Below, one piece after another: positions 6,203-10,465 of a stretch of DNA of 10,465 bases. Made by a program: the position numbers and the translations under genes. Under the pieces are notes generated by a model that was not told the DNA's origin, did not search any database, and was given only the letters and a program-made list of their open reading frames with translations. Location: NCBI GenBank assembly GCA_945878355.1, contig CAMCTC010000144.1, positions 1-10,465 of the forward strand, read 5' to 3'. Each line of letters opens with the position of its first letter. The stretch's first letter is position 1. This stretch comes from Bordetella parapertussis (GTDB lineage Bacteria > Pseudomonadota > Gammaproteobacteria > Burkholderiales > Burkholderiaceae_C).

Positions 6203-6252
6203 TCTCAAGCAAATGTGGCTTTGCCACTTGATCCCCGCGGGGGGCAGCCGGC
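6203..6252. repeat. dispersed hairpin repeat, copy C (diverged, 3' half degraded)
   Basis: It starts TCTCAAGCAAATGTGGCTT like copy A and directly follows copy B in the same orientation. Changes in the left half create a perfect hairpin, GTGGC (6215-6219) / GCCAC (6223-6227) with a TTT loop. CCCCGCGGGG follows as a palindrome. The UUCG stem is lost. On the minus strand the new hairpin is followed by ATTTGCTT and lies about 40 bases past the end of the acetylation operon, so it may terminate that operon. Confidence 0.75.
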
Positions 6253-6263
6253 GCAGGCGCTGA

Positions 6264-7490
6264 TCACTCGACCGCGTCGCCGCGGCGGTCGGCCTGCAGC
6301 ACCCGCTCGGGGATCTCCCAGATCAGCAGGCGCGGCGGCGTCTGCTTGAACGCCTTGCTGGCCAAGTAAGCCCGCGCAGCGCCGCCGAAGTCGCCGCCAT
6401 CGAGCGCGAAGTTGGCGACTCGGGCATCCAGCGCCCGCGCCAGGAAGGGCTCGAAGTTCGAGGTGCGGGAGAACGAGGTGCCGATCAACGCGACGCGGGG
6501 CAGATCGGCATCACCGAACAAGTCGTCGTTGTTGCTGGCTGGCGCCGCCTGGGTCGCTGCGCGCTCGAAGCGGCTTTGCTGCGCCTGCTCAGGCAGTGGC
6601 TGCAGCGCCAGCGGCAAGCGTTCGAGTCCCGCCAGCCGGACCAGGTCGCCAGCGCGCGATTGGTCAACGCGGTCGGTCAGCCGCCAACCCGAGCCTCTGG
6701 CGGCCACAGTGACCAGCGCGTTGGCGCGCTGCGCCACCAGACCGGCTGCCGCTTGCGCGCCCGCCTCGGTCCAATGGCTGTCGGTGCGCAGGAATGCCGG
6801 CTGGCCCTGCTGCCGCAGCTGATCCAGCACGCCACTGAGGTCGACCACCGGCACCCCGCCAGCTTGAAGCGCTGTGGTCCAGCGCTCAACGCGGCCGGCA
6901 AACTGCGCCGGTCTATGCAGGCCGCCCAGGTGGGTGGCTTCGATCCGGCTCTTGTCGGGCACGACCACGACCAGCAGATCGACGCCCTGAGACCGCAGCC
7001 GCTTGTGCAGCGCCACCACCTCGGCGGCGCGCGACGCGGCCGAGGCCTCGCCATCGACATGCGGCGCCAGTTCGTCGGCCAGGAACAACCAGTCGCGCTG
7101 GCCCTCGCGCACCCGCGAACCCAGGTCGCGCAGCGCCAACCAGCTCAAGCCCCGCTCAACAGCCGCTGCAGCCTGCGGCAGCGGCGCGTCGGACATCGCC
7201 TGGGCCAGCTCTTGCATCGGCTCAGCGGCCATCAGCTGGCGCCAGCCAGGCGCCGGATTGGCCAGCTTGAGCCTGCCGTCGATCCAGCCCACGCCGTTGC
7301 TGACCAGCCCGACGGCCATCAGCAGCGCAAAGCAGGCGCCGGACAGCGAATTTGGCGCGGCGGCGTGGCGGGCCAGCCGGGCGACAACGCCCTCGGGCAG
7401 GGGCGCTGGGTTGGACACGGAGTGGGGCGCGGGGCTGGACCCCGGGTTGGACGCGATCGGCACGCCCGCAGGGACGGTGGTGGTGTTCAT
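6264..7490 (-). CDS. AlgJ/AlgX-like SGNH O-acetyltransferase (polysaccharide acetylation)
   Basis: A protein of 408 residues. A Pro/Ser-rich N-terminal tail (1-40) is followed by one hydrophobic anchor (about 50-70). A periplasmic domain with the AlgX/AlgJ SGNH-like fold comes next: RDWLFLADEL (132-141), VVVPDKSR (176-182), the catalytic D-x-H-W motif D237-S-H239-W240 and the nucleophile region IGTSFS (S339). It ends with LLIWEIPER (388-396). These three catalytic residues are those required in AlgJ and AlgX, which place acetyl groups on an exported polysaccharide. The C-terminal carbohydrate-binding module of AlgX is absent, so the AlgJ type fits better. It is the last gene of a four-gene operon and starts seven bases after the AlgI-like stop. 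An in-frame GTG at 7529 would overlap the previous gene by 32 bases and is less likely. Shine-Dalgarno is weak, which suggests coupling. Confidence 0.87.
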   Translation of the reverse strand: MNTTTVPAGVPIASNPGSSPAPHSVSNPAPLPEGVVARLARHAAAPNSLSGACFALLMAVGLVSNGVGWIDGRLKLANPAPGWRQLMAAEPMQELAQAMSDAPLPQAAAAVERGLSWLALRDLGSRVREGQRDWLFLADELAPHVDGEASAASRAAEVVALHKRLRSQGVDLLVVVVPDKSRIEATHLGGLHRPAQFAGRVERWTTALQAGGVPVVDLSGVLDQLRQQGQPAFLRTDSHWTEAGAQAAAGLVAQRANALVTVAARGSGWRLTDRVDQSRAGDLVRLAGLERLPLALQPLPEQAQQSRFERAATQAAPASNNDDLFGDADLPRVALIGTSFSRTSNFEPFLARALDARVANFALDGGDFGGAARAYLASKAFKQTPPRLLIWEIPERVLQADRRGDAVE

Positions 7491-7497
7491 CGGCAGC

Positions 7498-8901
7498 TCA
7501 GAATTGGAAATACAAGAATGGCACTGCACCGCGGCTGGCGATCAGTGCGTACGAGAACAGGAAGCCGAACAGCGGCCACTGGCCGGCCAGGCTGATCGCC
7601 GGCGCCGGCAGGCGCTGCACGATCCAGGGCTGCGCCGCGGGCGCGATCACGCAGGCCAGGCCCAGCGCCAGCGCCAGACCATGCGAGGGCCGCAGCAGCG
7701 CCAGCATCGCCGCGCTGAAATCGATGCCCTGCAGCCCAAACTGGCCGGCGTACATCGTCAGCGCTGCGTCGAAACCGTGGGCACGGAACACCGTCCAGGC
7801 CAGCATCACAAACAACAGCGTCAAGGCGCGCGACAACCAGGCCGGCGGCGCGGACCAGCCGGCTTGAGCCCAGGCCCGGGCGATGCACAGCGCCGCGCCA
7901 TGGGCAGCGCCCCACAACAAGAAGTTCCAGCTGTCGCCGCCATGCCAAAGCCCGGCGATGGCCATGGTCAGCAGCAGGTTGACGTAGATACGCAGCGCGC
8001 CGACGCGGTTGCCGCCAAACGGGATGTAGAGGTAGTCGCGTATCCAACTCGACAGCGACAGGTGCCAGCGGCGCCAGAAATCCTGGATGCTGCTGGCCAG
8101 GTAGGGCTGGCGGAAGTTCTCCGGAAAGCGAAAACCCAGCATCATGCCCAGCCCGATCGCCATGCCGCTGTAGCCGGCGAAGTCGAAGAACAGCTGCAGG
8201 CTGTAGGCAATGCAACCGGCCCAGCTGTCGGCCAAGGTCGGTGCCGGCAGGCTGAACGCCAGGTCAGCCACCGGCGCCAGGCTGTCGGCGATCAGCACCT
8301 TCATGCTCATGCCGACCATGAAGCGGCGTGCGCCCTGTGCGAACTGCGGCCAGTCGAAAGGCCTGGCGACCAGCTCGCGTTTGACCCATTCGTAGCGGAT
8401 GATGGGCCCGGCGATCAAGTGCACGAACATCGACTGGTAAGCCCCGAAGCTGGTGAAGCTGGGGTCGGCCGGCACGGTGCGCCGGTAGACATCGGCGAGG
8501 TAGGAAATCGACTGCAGCACGATGAACGACAGGCCGATCGGCAAGGCCACGCGCTGCCAGTCGGCCGGCATCGCCCCGGGTCCCAGCAGCGCGGCCAGGC
8601 TCTCGACGACGATGTTGGCGTACTTGAACCAGCACAGCAGCCCCAGGTTGATAGTGATGAACAGCGACAGCGCGATGCCGCGGCCTTGACCCTCGGCAAA
8701 TCGTGCGATGACCAGGCCGCCGATCCAGCCCAGCCCGGCCAAGCCGATGAACATCAGCAGAAAGGTCGGGCTCCACCAACCGTAGAACAGCCAACTGCCG
8801 AACAGCAGCAAGGCATTGCGCCTCGCCGGTCTGACCCAGGCATAAGCGCCCAGGAACAAGGGCAGGAACAGCGACAGAAATTCCAGCGACGCAAAGACCA
8901 T
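7498..8901 (-). CDS. AlgI-like MBOAT O-acyltransferase
   Basis: A protein of 467 residues with many hydrophobic membrane segments. The start, MVFASLEFLSLFLPLFLGAY, is typical of AlgI. Family marks are FWRRWH (275-280) followed by a WIRDYLYIPFGG segment, and the essential MBOAT histidine H320 in GLWHGGDSWNFLLWG. That position is nearly the same as the known essential histidine of Pseudomonas AlgI. The protein should sit in the inner membrane and pass acetyl groups from a cytoplasmic donor to periplasmic transferases. Its direct partners here are the AlgJ-like protein encoded seven bases downstream and the AlgF-like protein encoded 39 bases upstream. DltB and other MBOAT enzymes share the fold, but the AlgF/AlgJ neighbours point to polysaccharide O-acetylation. 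The Shine-Dalgarno is poor. The start was chosen by the family N-terminus. Confidence 0.95.
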   Translation of the reverse strand: MVFASLEFLSLFLPLFLGAYAWVRPARRNALLLFGSWLFYGWWSPTFLLMFIGLAGLGWIGGLVIARFAEGQGRGIALSLFITINLGLLCWFKYANIVVESLAALLGPGAMPADWQRVALPIGLSFIVLQSISYLADVYRRTVPADPSFTSFGAYQSMFVHLIAGPIIRYEWVKRELVARPFDWPQFAQGARRFMVGMSMKVLIADSLAPVADLAFSLPAPTLADSWAGCIAYSLQLFFDFAGYSGMAIGLGMMLGFRFPENFRQPYLASSIQDFWRRWHLSLSSWIRDYLYIPFGGNRVGALRIYVNLLLTMAIAGLWHGGDSWNFLLWGAAHGAALCIARAWAQAGWSAPPAWLSRALTLLFVMLAWTVFRAHGFDAALTMYAGQFGLQGIDFSAAMLALLRPSHGLALALGLACVIAPAAQPWIVQRLPAPAISLAGQWPLFGFLFSYALIASRGAVPFLYFQF

Positions 8902-8940
8902 GGTGACAAACTCTGTGGTTGGGTGGCGAGAGGTCGCGTG

Positions 8941-9612
8941 TCAGCGCGCCACGCTGTCGGCGGCCATGAACAGCCGCGGCGCGGCTGCTGCCGGCATCAC
9001 GAAGACGCTGTAGCGCTGGCCGGCCTGCAAGTTGCCCAAGGCCAGCGGGCTCGCGGTCGGCTTGCCGCCGCACTGCAGTTGCACCGAGAGGCTCACCGGG
9101 TTGAGGGCCCGGCGCTGCAGCGTCCCGCTGGGCACGGCCTCGAACAGCGCTGCGCTGCGCCCGACCACGCTGAGTCCGGCAGACGCGCAGCGCGGGTCGA
9201 GGTTGTAGAGCGCCAGCGAGGACTTCAGCGCATTGAAGTCGTCGGGCTGCTCGCGCAGCACGGTCTGCGTCACAGCGCCGGCGCCGGGCAGCGCGACGAC
9301 GGTGGCGAACTCACCAGGCTTGACGCTCAGCGCGATGTCGCTGCGCTGGCTGCCAGCATGGAAAGCGCCCTTGACCTTGGCACCGGCGTTGACGCTGAAG
9401 AACGCCGTCGCCGGCGCGCCGAGATCGAGCCGGCTGCGCGCCTTGGACCCGGCGGCGCTGAGCTCCAGCGCATCGTTGCCAGCATTGACAAAGCGAACGA
9501 AAGCCGCGTCCTGGCTGGGGCCAGTCTCGTAGAGTGGGATCTCGGCGCCCTGCACGGCCCATCCCACGCTGGCCAGCGCCAGCGCCATCCCAAGCTGTCG
9601 CTGCGGGCTCAT
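8941..9612 (-). CDS. AlgF-like periplasmic O-acetylation protein
   Basis: A protein of 223 residues, similar in size to AlgF (about 216). Residues 1-23 form a signal peptide (MSPQRQLGMALALASVGWAV, cleavage near QGA). The mature part begins EIPLYETGPSQDAAFVRFVNAG, which carries the AlgF hallmark of an LY-G-P-S segment followed by AFVR-x-x-NA. The rest is strand-rich and fits the two beta-sandwich domains of AlgF. C142 and C181 could pair. AlgF is needed for alginate acetylation and is thought to bridge AlgI/AlgJ and the acceptor, though it has no proven catalysis. The start codon overlaps the stop of the upstream SGNH gene in ATGA (9609-9612), so translation is coupled. The AlgI-like gene follows 39 bases later. 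Identity rests mainly on the N-terminal motif and the operon context. Confidence 0.85.
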   Translation of the reverse strand: MSPQRQLGMALALASVGWAVQGAEIPLYETGPSQDAAFVRFVNAGNDALELSAAGSKARSRLDLGAPATAFFSVNAGAKVKGAFHAGSQRSDIALSVKPGEFATVVALPGAGAVTQTVLREQPDDFNALKSSLALYNLDPRCASAGLSVVGRSAALFEAVPSGTLQRRALNPVSLSVQLQCGGKPTASPLALGNLQAGQRYSVFVMPAAAAPRLFMAADSVAR

Positions 9613-10265
9613 GACTTCTTCAACGCCTGCACGGCCGGCAGGTCGGCCAGCGCCTTGGTGATGGCATCGCTCCAGGACTTGTAGCCCGCGAGCGAGAAGT
9701 GCTGGCCATCAAGCGTCGTCCACTGCCCGGGCTTGGCCATCTTCAGCGAGTCCACATAGACGCAGGGCGCAACGTTGCCGGCCAGAAAGCCCGACATCAT
9801 CTCGACCCGCTGGTCGTTCTTCTGGTACTTGCCGCCGGGCTGACCCCAGGGCGGGCCGACCCAGACGCAAGGCGTCTTGGTGCTGCCGACTTCCTTGACC
9901 AGGCTGGTCACGCCCTGCCAGGCCCAGGCCCGGGGAAAGGCCGGCTTGTCGTAGGACGCCATGGTGTCGCCGATGATGATGACGACGAGGTCGGGCTTGT
10001 CGGTGGCGATCAGCTGTTTGATCGGCGTGGTCATCGAGTCACGGCCCTTGATGACGGCCGGACCACTGCTGCGGTCACCGCTGCAGGGCACGGCGATGGT
10101 CTTGAGCCAGTCGCCCGCGCTGGCGCCGCAGGCGCCCACCGCGTGGACCTTGGCACCCTGGGCGCTGAGGCTGTCGTGCAAGGGGTTGATCAAGTAGTTG
10201 GACTGCGACAAATGGCTTTCGCCGATGACCAGCAAGGCCAGTCCGGCGAGCGCGGTAGCGGGCAT
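9609..10265 (-). CDS. SGNH/GDSL-type hydrolase-like protein, first gene of the O-acetylation operon
   Basis: A protein of 218 residues with SGNH blocks. Block I is VIGESHLSQS with nucleophile S17. A Gly block lies at GACGAS (G47). The block III position reads IIGDTM (99-102) instead of the usual GxND. The catalytic pair D186-x-x-H189 is in LDGQHFSLAGY. It may be an acetyl-esterase or acetyl-carrier in the periplasm. Its size and its place before algF-, algI- and algJ-like genes resemble WssF of the cellulose acetylation cluster in Pseudomonas fluorescens, as I recall it. GGAG lies eight bases before the ATG. No start codon exists upstream in frame before TAG at 10317-10319. The N-terminus (MPATALAGLALLVIGESH) looks like the end of a signal peptide without its basic region, so export is unclear. 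The operon promoter should lie in 10266-10465 or beyond. Confidence 0.85.
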   Translation of the reverse strand: MPATALAGLALLVIGESHLSQSNYLINPLHDSLSAQGAKVHAVGACGASAGDWLKTIAVPCSGDRSSGPAVIKGRDSMTTPIKQLIATDKPDLVVIIIGDTMASYDKPAFPRAWAWQGVTSLVKEVGSTKTPCVWVGPPWGQPGGKYQKNDQRVEMMSGFLAGNVAPCVYVDSLKMAKPGQWTTLDGQHFSLAGYKSWSDAITKALADLPAVQALKKS

Positions 10266-10273
10266 GGTGTGAA

Positions 10274-10277
10274 CTCC
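10274..10277 (-). promoter_or_regulatory. ribosome binding site GGAG for the first gene of the acetylation operon
   Basis: GGAG on the minus strand lies eight bases before the ATG at 10265. Together with the absence of any upstream in-frame start it fixes the short N-terminus of the SGNH protein. Confidence 0.7.
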
Positions 10278-10337
10278 GAAAGAGGTGGATCGCGAGGGGC
10301 GGGGGGAAGGGTCGGCCTAGTGCTGCGACCCGGAAGG

Positions 10338-10461
10338 ATCGAAACAAGATGAAAGCGATGGATTCGGCCCGATGGCTAGGCGCAAACCGCAGCGATACCC
10401 GAGGTATCGCGAGGATTTGCAACGACGCCACCGGGTCGAAGGCGCGCTTTCATGTTTCGAT
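10338..10461. repeat. long imperfect palindrome upstream of the acetylation operon
   Basis: The centre is a perfect stem GCGATACC (10392-10399) / GGTATCGC (10403-10410) with a CGA loop. Outward, GCAAA (10382-10386) pairs with TTTGC (10416-10420). TGGC (10373-10376), CCCG (10368-10371) and TTCG (10363-10366) each have inverted partners on the right. The outer ends ATCGAAAC (10338-10345) and ATGAAAGCG (10349-10357) match the right-hand complement ending at 10461. The left outer arm has three extra bases (AAG). The arms are about 60 bases each. The left end lies 72 bases before the first gene. It may be a transcript-end structure of a gene beyond the window, a regulatory leader, or a mobile palindromic unit. 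Confidence 0.75.
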
Positions 10462-10465
10462 ATCT

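Noticed and set aside
6143..6349. 68-residue open frame inside repeat copies B and C
   Set aside because: It is the translation of the repeat itself and then runs antisense into the AlgJ-like gene.
7491..7529. GTG start at 7529 for the AlgJ-like gene
   Set aside because: It would overlap the AlgI-like gene by 32 bases and add no recognisable sequence. ATG at 7490 is simpler.
7003..9684. 893-residue open frame on the plus strand opposite the acetylation operon
   Set aside because: Its translation is low-complexity (Gln/Arg/Ala/Gly-rich), as expected from the antisense of GC-rich genes. The minus-strand frames carry clear AlgI, AlgF and AlgJ motifs.
10417..10432. Sigma-54 promoter (TGGC...TTGCA on the minus strand)
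   Set aside because: The distance between the GG and GC elements is 9 bases instead of 12, so it does not fit the -24/-12 consensus.
10338..10461. Integron attC site
   Set aside because: The palindrome lacks the RYYYAAC/GTTRRRY core pair at its ends, and no cassette or integrase is nearby.
1..10465. CRISPR array, tRNA/rRNA genes, insertion sequences
   Set aside because: I see no regularly spaced repeats with unique spacers, no cloverleaf or rRNA signature, and no transposase-like product in any frame.

Overview
The window is GC-rich chromosomal DNA with betaproteobacterial character. The AcnB-type aconitase, the OsmC and PaiB-like pair, the Shine-Dalgarno spacing and the codon use fit Burkholderiales, probably a Leptothrix/Rubrivivax/Ideonella-like lineage. 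This placement is inferred from gene content and style only. No rRNA, tRNA, CRISPR array, transposase or phage gene is visible.

Layout from left to right. (1) Positions 1-180 are clearly AT-richer than the rest. They hold a possible C-terminal tail of a gene entering from the left (stop at 91-93) and a terminator-like hairpin (109-134). (2) A gap with small inverted and direct repeats (to 433) leads to a small membrane protein of unknown function (434-838, +). (3) A compact minus-strand operon follows, in transcription order: OsmC-family protein (2460-1987), PaiB-like FMN-binding protein (1923-1285), and a small membrane-anchored protein (1288-872) whose start overlaps the PaiB stop in ATGA. 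(4) A secreted or periplasmic protein of unknown function (2649-3242, +) is followed by a structured leader and acnB (3497-6106, +), the TCA-cycle aconitase. (5) A convergent intergenic region (6107-6263) holds two head-to-tail copies of a dispersed hairpin repeat. A third copy lies at 2517-2581. (6) A four-gene minus-strand operon starts at 10265 and runs to 6264: SGNH-hydrolase-like protein, AlgF-like periplasmic protein, AlgI-like MBOAT acyltransferase, AlgJ/AlgX-like SGNH acetyltransferase. This is a polysaccharide O-acetylation module. Its order matches wssFGHI of bacterial cellulose acetylation as I recall it, but no polymerase gene is in the window. (7) Upstream of this operon is a roughly 124-bp imperfect palindrome (10338-10461).

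How the genes work together. In the acetylation operon, AlgI is expected to move acetyl groups from a cytoplasmic donor across the inner membrane. AlgF and the two SGNH-fold proteins would then hand them to an exported polysaccharide in the periplasm. The OsmC/PaiB cluster looks like a peroxide-reducing or stress accessory unit. acnB is housekeeping. The least ordinary material is non-coding: the three-copy UUCG-hairpin repeat, the long palindrome, and a set of short perfect tandem duplications in several intergenic gaps.
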